This document shows positions 1-8,182 of a DNA stretch of 64,000 nt, one piece after another; the first letter of the stretch is position 1; every line of letters begins with the position of its first letter. The position numbers and the translations under genes are program-made. Under the pieces are notes generated by a model, which saw nothing but the letters and a program-made list of their open reading frames with translations, ran no database searches and was not told the origin of the DNA. This stretch comes from Rhizobacter sp. GTDB lineage: Bacteria > Pseudomonadota > Gammaproteobacteria > Burkholderiales > Burkholderiaceae_C. The stretch covers positions 21,839 to 85,838 of the forward strand of contig JAJKJU010000006.1 of the NCBI GenBank assembly GCA_021153565.1. Direction: 5' to 3'.

Positions 1-565
1 TGCCGACATAGCCGTGCGGTTGCAATTCGGACGCCGCCTGCAGCTGCAGTTCAGTGTTGCCCACGCCGCCCGGGAAGACCGTGCAGCCCAGTGCATGCGC
101 GGCGGTTTCCATCATCGAACCTGCAGGGGTCAGGTGATAGCTGAAGCTGTTGTGCACGAGGTCACCCGCACGAAATCCCGCGGCGAAGAGTGCACGCGCG
201 CCCCGCCAGTAGTCGAGCTCCGAGCCCTCGGGTTCGTAGATCGGGCCGGGGGACGCGAAAACGCGGATTGCCCCGCTTCGCGGACGCCAGCCGATGGTGG
301 AAAAGCCGCCGAATGGGTCTCCGTGCGCGCGCGCCGCCCTCTGCCGCTCGATGAGTTCGCTCTTGCGCGTGACCGGCAATGTCGCCAGCGCCGCGCGGGA
401 GTCGATCTTGTTCGGCGTTACATCCTGCAGGATGGTCGCGTAGGCGGGCGCATTCGCGCGGGCATGCGCGATAAGCTCGGGCAGCGAGGCCATCAGTGCC
501 TGCTCGCGCTGCTGCGGCAATCGCGACTCCAGGGCGTCATAGTGTGCGGCAGACATGGCGCTCAT
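1..565 (-). CDS. PaaK-like AMP-dependent ligase (partial, runs off the window)
   Basis: This is the N-terminal ~188 residues of an adenylate-forming ligase of the phenylacetate-CoA ligase type; the C-terminal part lies beyond the left edge. Translating the minus strand gives the stretches LPVTRKSELIERQR, FASPGPIYEPEG, DYWRGARALFAAGF and NSFSYHLTPAGSMMET, typical of PaaK-like proteins in Burkholderiales LIV-type operons. The adenylation P-loop and catalytic lysine are outside the window. I chose the ATG at 565 because GGAGG sits about 10 bases upstream; an in-frame ATG at 574 lies too close to that site. It is the last visible gene of the liv-like operon, directly after the 96-aa gene. It probably activates the carboxylic acid imported by the ABC transporter to its CoA thioester; the substrate is unknown. 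Confidence 0.8.
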   Translation of the reverse strand, partial: MSAMSAAHYDALESRLPQQREQALMASLPELIAHARANAPAYATILQDVTPNKIDSRAALATLPVTRKSELIERQRAARAHGDPFGGFSTIGWRPRSGAIRVFASPGPIYEPEGSELDYWRGARALFAAGFRAGDLVHNSFSYHLTPAGSMMETAAHALGCTVFPGGVGNTELQLQAASELQPHGYVG

Positions 566-570
566 CCAGG

Positions 571-861
571 TCATTCCTCCGTCCAGCGCACGAGGCGCTT
601 CTTCGCCTCGTCGACGCACTTGCGCACATCGGCACTGTTCTTCAACACGAGCTTGTCCCACTGCGGCGTCTGCGACTGCCGCTGCGCGAGCCTGGCGATG
701 ATGGTCTGCCCTTCGACCAGCAGCTCGATCACGCGCTTGCCCTGCAATTCGAAGCCGTCGCCGCGCTCGGCGAGCGGTCGCAAGTCGCGCAGGCTGCGCT
801 TGAGCTGGATCAAGGCCTCTGCGGGCTTGAAGGCGGGCGGTGCAAAGAAGTCATCACTCAT
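571..861 (-). CDS. conserved small protein of the liv-ligase operon
   Basis: A 96-aa soluble protein with no signal peptide or membrane segment. I do not recognise a family. It starts MSDDFFAPPAF, has a central basic and acidic helical region (LIQLKRSLRDLRPLAERG), the stretch GKRVIELLVEGQ and a charged C-terminus VDEAKKRLVRWTEE. The start at 861 is preferred over 867 because AGGAG is about 9 bases upstream of 861 and only 3 upstream of 867. It lies between livF and the PaaK-like ligase, with its stop next to the ligase ribosome-binding site, so it is cotranscribed. The position suggests an accessory role to the ligase or transporter, but that is inference from context only. Confidence 0.72.
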   Translation of the reverse strand: MSDDFFAPPAFKPAEALIQLKRSLRDLRPLAERGDGFELQGKRVIELLVEGQTIIARLAQRQSQTPQWDKLVLKNSADVRKCVDEAKKRLVRWTEE

Positions 862-884
862 GGTCATCAACTCCTGGTCCCGCC

Positions 885-1700
885 TCAAGACAACCAGCGC
901 TTGCGGCGCTTGTAGCTCTTCACGTCGCGGAAGCTCTTGCGGTCGCTGCCGCCCATGCCCAGGTAAAACTCCTTCACGTCCTCGTTCTCGGCCAGATCCT
1001 TGGCAGCCCCATCCATCACGATGCGTCCGTTCTCGAGGATGTAGCCGTAGTCGGCATAGCGCAGCGCCATGTTGGTGTTCTGCTCGGCAAGCAAGAAGGT
1101 CACGCGCTCCTTGGAGTTCAAGTCCTTCACGATTTCGAACACCTCCTCGACGATCTGCGGCGCGAGGCCCATCGAGGGTTCGTCGAGCAGCACCATCTTC
1201 GGATTTGCCATCAGCGCACGCCCAATGGCGCACATCTGCTGCTCGCCGCCCGAGGTGTAGGCGGACTGTGAACCGCGCCGCGTCTTGAGGCGAGGAAAGT
1301 AGTTGTAGACCTTCTCAAGCGTCGCATCGATTGCGGCCTTGCCGTCGCGCCGCGTGTAGGCGCCGGTCATCAGGTTCTCTTCGATGGTCAGGTGGGCGAA
1401 GCAGTGCCGTCCTTCCATCACCTGGATCACCCCCCGATTGACCATGTCCGAGGTGCTGAGCGCCTCGATGCGTTCGCCGCGCAATTCAATGGAGCCCTTG
1501 GTCACTTCGCCGCGCTCGCCGGCAAGCAGATTGCTCACTGCCCGCAGGGTGGTCGTCTTGCCCGCACCGTTGCCGCCCAGCAGCGTGACGATGCTGCCCT
1601 CGGGTACCTGCAGCGACACGCCCTTGAGCACGAGGATCACGTGGTTGTAGATCACCTCAATGCCATTGACGTTGAGGACGATCGTTTGTTCGGTGGACAT
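885..1700 (-). CDS. livF: branched-chain-type ABC transporter ATPase LivF
   Basis: A 271-aa cytoplasmic ABC ATPase, one of the two nucleotide-binding subunits of a HAAT-family importer. Visible motifs: Walker A GGNGAGKT at residues 42-49, signature TSGGEQQM at 149-156 and Walker B MVLLDEP at 169-175, followed by SMGLAP, which is characteristic of LivF. The C-terminal tail (about residues 245-271) is a basic extension, RKSFRDVKSYKRRKRW, longer than in E. coli LivF. It follows livK by a short gap in the same operon as livG, livH and livM. With two acyl-CoA ligases in the operon, the cargo is more likely an aromatic or fatty acid than leucine; that is inference. Confidence 0.93.
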   Translation of the reverse strand: MSTEQTIVLNVNGIEVIYNHVILVLKGVSLQVPEGSIVTLLGGNGAGKTTTLRAVSNLLAGERGEVTKGSIELRGERIEALSTSDMVNRGVIQVMEGRHCFAHLTIEENLMTGAYTRRDGKAAIDATLEKVYNYFPRLKTRRGSQSAYTSGGEQQMCAIGRALMANPKMVLLDEPSMGLAPQIVEEVFEIVKDLNSKERVTFLLAEQNTNMALRYADYGYILENGRIVMDGAAKDLAENEDVKEFYLGMGGSDRKSFRDVKSYKRRKRWLS

Positions 1701-1736
1701 CAGTTTTCCTGTCTATTGGCAATGCCTTGCTTGGCC

Positions 1737-3062
1737 TCACGACTGGCAATCTTCACCAGTGCGCGGGATGAGCTTCTTTTCAGCCGCGTACTTCGCCGCC
1801 GTGGCCTTCACCAGCGGCTTGATGATCTGCTCGTCAGCCTGCATCCAGTCGGAGCTGAACTTCCATTGCTTGCCGTCCCAGGTGTGTATGCGTGCCCAGG
1901 CTGATCCCATGTGGTCCGAGCACGAGGTGCTGATGGGGCGCATCACGCCGGCAAAGCCGAGCGCATCGAGCTTGGGTTGCGTGAGGTTCAGGTTTTCCAG
2001 ACCCCAGCGCACTTGTTCGCCGGTCATGACCTTGCCCTTGCCGAAGCGTCCCTGTGCCGAGCGGATGCCTTCGACGCCGAGCATCGCGCTCATCGCCCCG
2101 CGCATGTAGAGCACCTGGCCGACTTCTTCCTTCGGTCCCGTGCCCTGGCCCTTGGCGTGGATCATGTCGAGGATGTCCTTGACCACCTTCGACTGCGGTT
2201 CCGCACCGTGCTGCATGGTCACGGCGTTGTAGCCCTTGGCTCCGTCGGCAACGTCCTTCACGTCCGGCTCGGCGCCGGCCCACCATACGCCGTACATCTT
2301 TTCGCGCGGATAACCGGTGGCCTGAGCTTCCTTGATGGCGGTGGTGTTCATGATGCCCCAGCCCCACAGCGTCACATAGTCGGGACGCAATTGGCGAATC
2401 TGCAGCCAGGTGGATTTCTGATCGACGCCCGGCGCCGTGACCGGCAGCAGTATCAGCTCGAAGCCGTGCAGTGCGGCACGCTCCCTCATCAGCGCGATCG
2501 GCTCCTTGCCGAAGGGGCTGTCGTGATAGACCAGGGCGATCTTCTTGCCCTTGAGCTTCGCCCAGCCGCCTTCCTTCTTCGCGATGGCCTGCAAGATGGT
2601 GTCGCTCGCGACCCAGTAGGTGCCGGCCAGCGGGAAGTTCCACTTGAAGACGGTGCCGTCGGCGGCTTCGCTGCGGCCGTAGCCCACCGTCACGAGCGGA
2701 ATCTTGTCCGTGGGCGCCTTTTCCGTGATGGCGAAGGTGCCGCCGGTGGACAGCGGCTGCACGAACGATGCGCCACCGTTCTTTCCCTTGAGGCGCTCAT
2801 AGCACTCGACGGTGCGGGCGGTGTCGTAACCGGTCTCGCATTCTTCCCAGACGAGCTTGACGCCGTTCACGCCACCACGGGCATTCACGAGCTTCAGGTA
2901 GTCCACGAAGCCGTTGGCCCAGGGCACGCCATTGGGGGCATAGGGCCCGGTGCGGTAGGACAGCACAGGGATGAACTGTTCTTTGGTCTGCGCGACAGCG
3001 CCGAAGCACATCACCGACGATGCGGCGGCCAGTGCCAGAACGAGGGGTAGAAGCCTTTTCAT
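1737..3062 (-). CDS. ABC transporter periplasmic substrate-binding protein (LivK-like)
   Basis: A 441-aa periplasmic binding protein of the Peripla_BP_6 (LivJ/LivK) family. It starts MKRLLPLVLALAAASSVMCF, a Sec signal peptide with likely cleavage after GAVAQ near residue 25. The ATG at 3062 is preceded by AGGAGA at good spacing; the open frame upstream of it is not needed. Family-like stretches include SYRTGPYAPNG, NARGGVNG and VKLVWEECETGYDTARTVEC, the last containing two cysteines probably disulfide bonded. At 441 residues it is longer than LivK (about 370), as in subfamilies that bind aromatic or other organic acids. It sits between livM and livF. The ligand cannot be told from sequence alone. 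Confidence 0.9.
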   Translation of the reverse strand: MKRLLPLVLALAAASSVMCFGAVAQTKEQFIPVLSYRTGPYAPNGVPWANGFVDYLKLVNARGGVNGVKLVWEECETGYDTARTVECYERLKGKNGGASFVQPLSTGGTFAITEKAPTDKIPLVTVGYGRSEAADGTVFKWNFPLAGTYWVASDTILQAIAKKEGGWAKLKGKKIALVYHDSPFGKEPIALMRERAALHGFELILLPVTAPGVDQKSTWLQIRQLRPDYVTLWGWGIMNTTAIKEAQATGYPREKMYGVWWAGAEPDVKDVADGAKGYNAVTMQHGAEPQSKVVKDILDMIHAKGQGTGPKEEVGQVLYMRGAMSAMLGVEGIRSAQGRFGKGKVMTGEQVRWGLENLNLTQPKLDALGFAGVMRPISTSCSDHMGSAWARIHTWDGKQWKFSSDWMQADEQIIKPLVKATAAKYAAEKKLIPRTGEDCQS

Positions 3063-3109
3063 TGAATGTCTCCTGTCATGAGAATCGAACCGCAGCGCAA
3101 CGAGTGAGA

Positions 3110-3185
3110 GGCTGGGAGTATTTCGAACGTGTCCGAGCAGCACGTCAAAAGGCGCCGGATCTAGGCGCAAAGCGCAGCCATAGCT
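3110..3185. repeat. dispersed palindromic repeat, copy 1 (livM-livK gap)
   Basis: This segment of the 129-base gap between livM and livK matches two other places in the window. Its first half (3110-3156) aligns with 12029-12076 and 63889-63936, including the tetrad around GTCAAAAG. Over 36 aligned bases against the terminal copy I count 27 identities. Its second half, 3159-3185 (GATCTAGGCGCAAAGC then GCAGCCATAGC), is the reverse complement of 63972-63994 with one or two differences. The copy therefore joins two element parts in a different relative orientation from copy 3. It lies inside an operon, so it is transcribed with it. Confidence 0.7.
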
Positions 3186-3191
3186 TGGAGA

Positions 3192-4268
3192 TCAATGCGG
3201 GAAGGGCCACAGCCGCAGCTTCTGTTTGCCTGTCGACCAGAGTTTGGCCAGGCCGTGTGGTTCAACGATCAGGAACCACACGATCAAGCCGCCGAAAATC
3301 ATCAGCTCGGCATGCGAGATGCCAGCGGTTGAGATGGTGATGCCGAACGCGCCGAGCAGGGCGGGCAGGAACTGATTCAGGGCAATCGGCAGCACGACGA
3401 TGAAGGCCGCGCCGAAGAAGCTGCCCATGATCGAGCCCAGCCCGCCGATGATCACCATGAAGAGCAGGCGAAATGATTGGTCCACGGAGAAGGCCGCCGG
3501 CTCCCAGGCGCCGAGATACACAAAGGCCCACAGGCCGCCGGCCACGCCGATGACGAAAGAACTCACGGCGAAGGCACTGAGCTTGGCGTACATCGGCCGA
3601 ATGCCCAGCACCGACGCGGCCACATCCATGTCGCGAATGGCCATCCATTCGCGGCCAATGGCGCTGCGCACCAGGTTCTTGGCAAGCAGTGCGATGACGA
3701 CGAGCATTGCCAGGCAGAAGATATATTTGCTTGCGGCGCTTTCGATCGGAACGCCGAACACCTGCAGGTTGGACACCGATACCGAGCCCGAGGGCGTGTC
3801 GAGCGTGAACCACTTGATGCGCAGGAACATCCAGTCGGCGAAGAACTGTGCCGCGAGTGTTGCGACTGCAAGGTACAGGCCCTTGACGCGCAAACTGGGA
3901 AGCCCGAAGAAGATGCCGAAGAGGGTTGCGCACAGCCCGCCGAGGACTAGCGCGGGGATCAGCGGCAGGCCCGGCATGCGCAAGAAGAAGTTGTAGGCAC
4001 CGTAGGCGCCCACCGCCATGAAGGCGCCCGAGCCCAACGAGATCTGGCCGCAGTAGCCCACGAGAATGTTCACGCCCAGCGCCGCCAGCGACATGATGAG
4101 GAACGGGATCAGGATCGCGCGGATCAGGTAGTCGCTGGCCAGCCCCGGCACGACCACGAAGGCCACGATGAGAAGCAGGGCGATGAAGAGGCGGTCCTGC
4201 GAGATTGGGAAGATCTGCTGGTCGGCGCGGTAGCTCGTCTTGAACTGGCCGTTTTCGCGATAGATCAT
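3192..4268 (-). CDS. livM: branched-chain-type ABC transporter permease LivM
   Basis: A 358-aa inner-membrane permease of the BPD_transp_2 family with many hydrophobic segments, for example LFIALLLIVAFVVVPGLASD and FLIMSLAALGVNILVGYCGQ. The region GQISLGSGAFMAVGAYGAY is the conserved LivM signature. I start at the ATG at 4268 (MIYRENGQFKTSYRADQQ), 14 bases after the livH stop, with AAGGA upstream. The frame is open much further upstream, but that part overlaps livH and is not coding. It forms the transmembrane channel with LivH and is energised by LivG and LivF. Confidence 0.92.
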   Translation of the reverse strand: MIYRENGQFKTSYRADQQIFPISQDRLFIALLLIVAFVVVPGLASDYLIRAILIPFLIMSLAALGVNILVGYCGQISLGSGAFMAVGAYGAYNFFLRMPGLPLIPALVLGGLCATLFGIFFGLPSLRVKGLYLAVATLAAQFFADWMFLRIKWFTLDTPSGSVSVSNLQVFGVPIESAASKYIFCLAMLVVIALLAKNLVRSAIGREWMAIRDMDVAASVLGIRPMYAKLSAFAVSSFVIGVAGGLWAFVYLGAWEPAAFSVDQSFRLLFMVIIGGLGSIMGSFFGAAFIVVLPIALNQFLPALLGAFGITISTAGISHAELMIFGGLIVWFLIVEPHGLAKLWSTGKQKLRLWPFPH

Positions 4269-4282
4269 GATGAGGCCGTCCT

Positions 4283-5212
4283 TCAGACGCGGTCGATGAT
4301 CTTCTCGCCGAACAGGCCTTGTGGCCGCACGAGAAGGAAGCCGAGGGCGAGCACGTAGGCGAACCAGATCTCGATGCCACCGCCGAGCATGGGTCCGACG
4401 AAGACCTCGGCGAGTTTTTCGCCGACGCCCAGGATCAACCCGCCCACGATCGCGCCGGGGACCGAGGTGAGCCCGCCGAGGATCACGAGCGGCAGCGACT
4501 TGAGCGCCAGCACCGATAGCGAAAACTGCACGCCCAGCTTGCTGCCCCAGATGATTCCAGCCACGAGCGCGACGAAGCCGGCCACGCTCCACACGATGAC
4601 CCAGATGCGGCGCAGCGGAATGCCGATGGATTGAGCAGCTTGGTGGTCGTCGGCCACGGCGCGAAGTGCGCGGCCGGTGCCCGTGTACTGAAAGAAGGCA
4701 GCAAGGGCAGCAACCAATGCCGCGGCTATTCCCGCGGCCATCAGGTCTTCCTTGTTGAGCAGCAACCCGCCCTGGAAAGTGTTCTCGAACAGGAAGATCG
4801 GGTCCTTGGGCATGCCCACGTCGATCTTGTAAATGCTGGAGCCAAAGATCGTCTGGCCGAAACCGTCGAGAAAATACGAGACGCCTAGCGTCGCCATCAA
4901 AAGCGTGATGCCCTCCTGATTGACGAGCTTGCCCAGCACGAAGCGCTCGATCAACCAGGCAACGACGATCATGAGCCCCATGGTGACTATGAAGGCGAGT
5001 GCATTGGCGAACAGCTTGTCCTCGATGGCGGTCCACTGCGGAATCCATTCGGACAGGCGTGCCATGGCCAGCGCGGCGAAGAGCACCATCGCGCCCTGCG
5101 CGAAGTTGAAAACGCCCGAGGCCTTGAAGATCAGCACGAAGCCGAGTGCGACGAGCGAATACAGCATGCCTGTCATCAGGCCGCCGAAGATGGTTTCGAG
5201 AACTGGACCCAT
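4283..5212 (-). CDS. livH: branched-chain-type ABC transporter permease LivH
   Basis: A 309-aa inner-membrane permease. The N-terminus MGPVLETIFGGLMTGMLYSL leads into ALGFVLIFKASGVFNFAQGA, the LivH hallmark FNFAQG near residues 36-41. The C-terminus LALGFLLVRPQGLFGEKIID also fits the family (RPQGLFGE). The length matches LivH (about 290-310). It follows livG by 10 bases and precedes livM by 14, so the four transport genes are tightly packed. The function is translocation of the ligand delivered by the binding protein at 1737-3062. Confidence 0.93.
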   Translation of the reverse strand: MGPVLETIFGGLMTGMLYSLVALGFVLIFKASGVFNFAQGAMVLFAALAMARLSEWIPQWTAIEDKLFANALAFIVTMGLMIVVAWLIERFVLGKLVNQEGITLLMATLGVSYFLDGFGQTIFGSSIYKIDVGMPKDPIFLFENTFQGGLLLNKEDLMAAGIAAALVAALAAFFQYTGTGRALRAVADDHQAAQSIGIPLRRIWVIVWSVAGFVALVAGIIWGSKLGVQFSLSVLALKSLPLVILGGLTSVPGAIVGGLILGVGEKLAEVFVGPMLGGGIEIWFAYVLALGFLLVRPQGLFGEKIIDRV

Positions 5213-5222
5213 CGCGTGTGCC

Positions 5223-6095
5223 TTAATGGCTCGTGCCGAGATAGGCCTTGATGACCTCTGGATTGCTTCTCACCTTGTCGGGCGTGCCGTCGCCGATCTT
5301 CTTGCCGTAGTCGAGCACCACGACGCGGTCGGAGATATCCATCACCACGCCCATGTCGTGTTCGATCAGAACGATGGTCGTGCCGAACTCGTCATTCACG
5401 TCGAGGATGAACCGGCACATGTCCTGCTTCTCTTCCAAGTTCATCCCGGCCATGGGTTCGTCGAGCAGCAGCACCTTGGGTTCCATCGCGAGGGCGCGGC
5501 CCAGGTCGACGCGTTTTTGCAAGCCGTAGGGCATGCGGCCGACCGGTGTCTTGCGATAGGGCTGGATCTCGAGAAAGTCGATGATGCGTTCGACGAATTC
5601 CCGGTTTCTGATTTCTTCTTTTTCAGCCGGACCGATGCGCAGCGCCTGCAGCAGGATGTTGCTCTTCATGTGCAAGTTGCGACCCGTCATGATGTTGTCG
5701 AGCACGCTCATGCCCTTGAAGAGCGCAAGGTTCTGAAACGTGCGCGCGACGCCCATTTCCGCGACCTGCCGCGAGTTCATGTGCTTGAAGGTCTTGCCGC
5801 GGAAGGTGATCGATCCTTGTTGCGGCCGGTAGACGCCGTTGATGCAATTGAGCATCGAACTCTTGCCCGCACCGTTCGGTCCGATGATGGCGCGGATCTC
5901 ATGTTCGCGAACGTTGAAGCTGATGTCGGTAAGCGCCTTCACGCCGCCGAAGGACAGGCTGATGTTCTGCACGTCGAGGATGACTTCACCAGTGCGGCAT
6001 TTGGTTATCGTCGGCGGTGCAGAGATGATCTCGTCGTTCGACGCATCCACCACGATGCGTGTGGACTTGAGGGTGTTGATGGTGGCGGCAGTCAT
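5223..6095 (-). CDS. livG: branched-chain-type ABC transporter ATPase LivG
   Basis: A 290-aa ATPase. Walker A is GPNGAGKS at 72-79, the Q-loop region is ARTFQNLALFKGMSVLDNI near 118-135, the signature is degenerate (PYGLQKRVDLGRAL, about 189-202, instead of LSxG) and Walker B is VLLLDEP at 208-214 followed by MAGMNLEE, typical of LivG. An N-terminal extension of about 35 residues (TAATINTLKSTRIVVDASND) precedes the ABC domain and is unusual for LivG. The ATG at 6095 overlaps the stop of the upstream ligase gene as ATGA, indicating translational coupling. Confidence 0.92.
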   Translation of the reverse strand: MTAATINTLKSTRIVVDASNDEIISAPPTITKCRTGEVILDVQNISLSFGGVKALTDISFNVREHEIRAIIGPNGAGKSSMLNCINGVYRPQQGSITFRGKTFKHMNSRQVAEMGVARTFQNLALFKGMSVLDNIMTGRNLHMKSNILLQALRIGPAEKEEIRNREFVERIIDFLEIQPYRKTPVGRMPYGLQKRVDLGRALAMEPKVLLLDEPMAGMNLEEKQDMCRFILDVNDEFGTTIVLIEHDMGVVMDISDRVVVLDYGKKIGDGTPDKVRSNPEVIKAYLGTSH

Positions 6096-8038
6096 GCGGC
6101 GCTCCGGACAGGAGTGAAGCCCTTCGCATCGACGATACGCAGCTCGGCGGACACCAGCCCCACGCGACCGTCTTCGAACATCACCTGGGTTTCGATGTAC
6201 TGCGATGAGCGGCCAGCGTAGAGTGCGTTGACGAGCACGCCGTACTTGTCGGCAATGGCACCGCGGCGAACCTTGCGTGTGCGCGTGAGTTCGCCGTCGT
6301 CGGCATCGAGTTCCTTGTGCAGCACGAGGAAACGGCTGATCTGGCTGCCGGCCAGTCGTTCGTCTTGCGCGAGGTCGGCGTTGACTTTCTCCACGCATTC
6401 GCGAACGAGTTCGAGCACTTCAGGCTTTGCCGCGAGATCGGTGTAGCCCGCATACGGCAGGTTGCGCCGCTCGGCCCAGTTGCCCACCGCCGCGAAATCG
6501 ATATTGATGAATGCGCAGACCTTCTCCTTCTTGTCGCCGAAGGCCACCGCTTCCTTGATGAAGGGGAAGAACTTCAGCTTGTTCTCGACGTACTTGGGGG
6601 CAAACATGGCACCGTCGTTCGCGCCGCCCGATAAGCGTCCCACGTCTTTTGCGCGGTCGATGATCTTGAGGTGCCCGCCAGCATCGAGAAAGCCAGCGTC
6701 GCCGGTGCGATACCAACCGTCTGCCGTCAGCACCTCGGCAGTCGCTTCCGGATTCTTGTAGTAGCCCTTGAGCAGGCCCGGCGATCGAACGAGGATCTCG
6801 CCCGAGTCGAGCACGCGCAGTTCCACCCCATGGATCGGCACGCCGACCGTGTCGGACTTGGCTTCGTTGTCGGGCTGCAGGCAGACGAACACGGCGGTTT
6901 CGGTCGAGCCGTAGAGTTGCTTCAGGTTGATGCCGATGGCGCGATAGAACACGAAAAGATCGGGTCCGATCGCCTCGCCCGCGGTGTAGGCCACGCGCAC
7001 GCGGCTCATTCCCAGCGTGTTGCGCAGCGGGCCGTAGATCAGCACATTGCCGAGGGCATATGACAAGCGATCACTGAAGCCGAGCGGCTTGCGGTCCATG
7101 CGTGCGGGTCCGACGCGACGCGCCACGTCCATGAAGCGCTTGAAGAGCCAGCGCTTGATCGCGCCCGCGTCTTCCATGCGGATCATCACCGAGGTGAACA
7201 TGCCTTCGAATACGCGCGGCGGTGCGAAGTAGTAGGTCGGGCCGATCTCTTTCAGGTCAATGCTGACCGTCTCTGCCGATTCCGGGCAGTTGACGACGTA
7301 GCCGCAAGCGAGCCATTGCGCATACGAGAAGATGTTCTGGCCGATCCATGCAGGTGGCAGGTAGGCCAGCACTTCTTCATCGCTCGTGAGCTTGTCGAAG
7401 GCGGCGCCTGCCAGTGCACGGTCGATGAGCGTGAAGTGCGTGTGCACCACGCCTTTGGGATGGCCCGTGGTGCCGGACGTGAAGAACATCGCGGCCACAT
7501 CACTCGGCTTGACGATGGACACCCATCCCGAAAATCGGGCCGGATGTTTCTTATCGAGGTCGGCGCCTTGTTCCATCAGCGAATCGAGCGATGCAAGGCC
7601 CGGCTCGCTGTAGTTGCGCAATCCGCGCGGATTGTCGTACCAGATGCGCGCGAGTTGAGGGCATTCGGGGCGCAACTCGATCAACTTGTCGACCTGCTCC
7701 TGGTCTTCGGCGATGGCGAATGAGACCTCGGCGTTGTTGATCGGAAAGACGAACTCCGCGCTCACCGCGTCCTGGTACAGCGGAACCGGAATCGCACCCA
7801 GCACCTGCGCCGCAATCATCGATGCGGACAATCGCGGCCGGTTGTCGCCGATCACCACGACGTGCTGGCCTCGCTTCAATCCGGCAGCAGACAGGCCGGC
7901 GGCCAAGAAGCGCACCCTTTGCAGCAGAACCGCCCAGGTGGTGGTCTGCCAGATGCCGTATTCCTTTTCGCGCAGTGCCGCTGCATGCGGACGCTTTTCG
8001 GCGTGGTCGAGCAAGAGCCGTGGAAATGTCGTGGACAA
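6092..8038 (-). CDS. AMP-dependent acyl-CoA synthetase, first gene of the liv-like operon
   Basis: A long-chain-fatty-acid-CoA-ligase-like enzyme of 648 aa. Motifs: adenylation P-loop TSGTTGHPKG at 187-196, YGSTE at 376-380, WYRTGDAGFL near 472 and a C-terminal LTRTRKVRRG carrying the probable catalytic lysine. I start at the TTG at 8038 because AGGAGG lies five bases upstream and the family N-terminus (STTFPRLLLDHAEKRP) begins there; a longer frame reaching 8155 would overlap the operator and lacks such a site. It is the promoter-proximal gene, divergent from a Crp/Fnr regulator. It should convert an imported acid to its CoA ester using ATP. Substrate specificity is unknown. Confidence 0.88.
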   Translation of the reverse strand: MSTTFPRLLLDHAEKRPHAAALREKEYGIWQTTTWAVLLQRVRFLAAGLSAAGLKRGQHVVVIGDNRPRLSASMIAAQVLGAIPVPLYQDAVSAEFVFPINNAEVSFAIAEDQEQVDKLIELRPECPQLARIWYDNPRGLRNYSEPGLASLDSLMEQGADLDKKHPARFSGWVSIVKPSDVAAMFFTSGTTGHPKGVVHTHFTLIDRALAGAAFDKLTSDEEVLAYLPPAWIGQNIFSYAQWLACGYVVNCPESAETVSIDLKEIGPTYYFAPPRVFEGMFTSVMIRMEDAGAIKRWLFKRFMDVARRVGPARMDRKPLGFSDRLSYALGNVLIYGPLRNTLGMSRVRVAYTAGEAIGPDLFVFYRAIGINLKQLYGSTETAVFVCLQPDNEAKSDTVGVPIHGVELRVLDSGEILVRSPGLLKGYYKNPEATAEVLTADGWYRTGDAGFLDAGGHLKIIDRAKDVGRLSGGANDGAMFAPKYVENKLKFFPFIKEAVAFGDKKEKVCAFINIDFAAVGNWAERRNLPYAGYTDLAAKPEVLELVRECVEKVNADLAQDERLAGSQISRFLVLHKELDADDGELTRTRKVRRGAIADKYGVLVNALYAGRSSQYIETQVMFEDGRVGLVSAELRIVDAKGFTPVRSAA

Positions 8039-8125
8039 CGGGACCTCCTGACTGGACACCTCGCACTGGAAGAGCGTGCAAGTTGTCACGTTGAGGTCGA
8101 TGGTAGAGAAGAGTTTGACGCTATG

Positions 8126-8143
8126 TTGTCGTTCTGACGACAA
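8126..8143. promoter_or_regulatory. candidate operator palindrome for the divergent regulator
   Basis: An 18-base inverted repeat, TTGTCGT-TCTG-ACGACAA, with seven perfect pairs per arm and a four-base centre. It lies in the 144-base gap between the divergent ligase operon (start 8038) and the Crp/Fnr-type gene (start 8183). The arm spacing is that of a dimeric helix-turn-helix protein, so the regulator at 8183-8902 is the obvious candidate binder. Binding here would be about 40 bases upstream of the regulator start and could control both directions. Confidence 0.55.
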
Positions 8144-8182
8144 TCCACGGGTCACCCCGCTGAGGACTTTCCCGAGGGTCCG

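Noticed and set aside
14..1288. A 424-codon open frame on the plus strand over the PaaK-like gene, the 96-aa gene and livF
   Set aside because: It is antisense to three genes with family motifs, its product is Arg/Pro-rich without any recognisable domain, and GC-rich DNA gives long open antisense frames.
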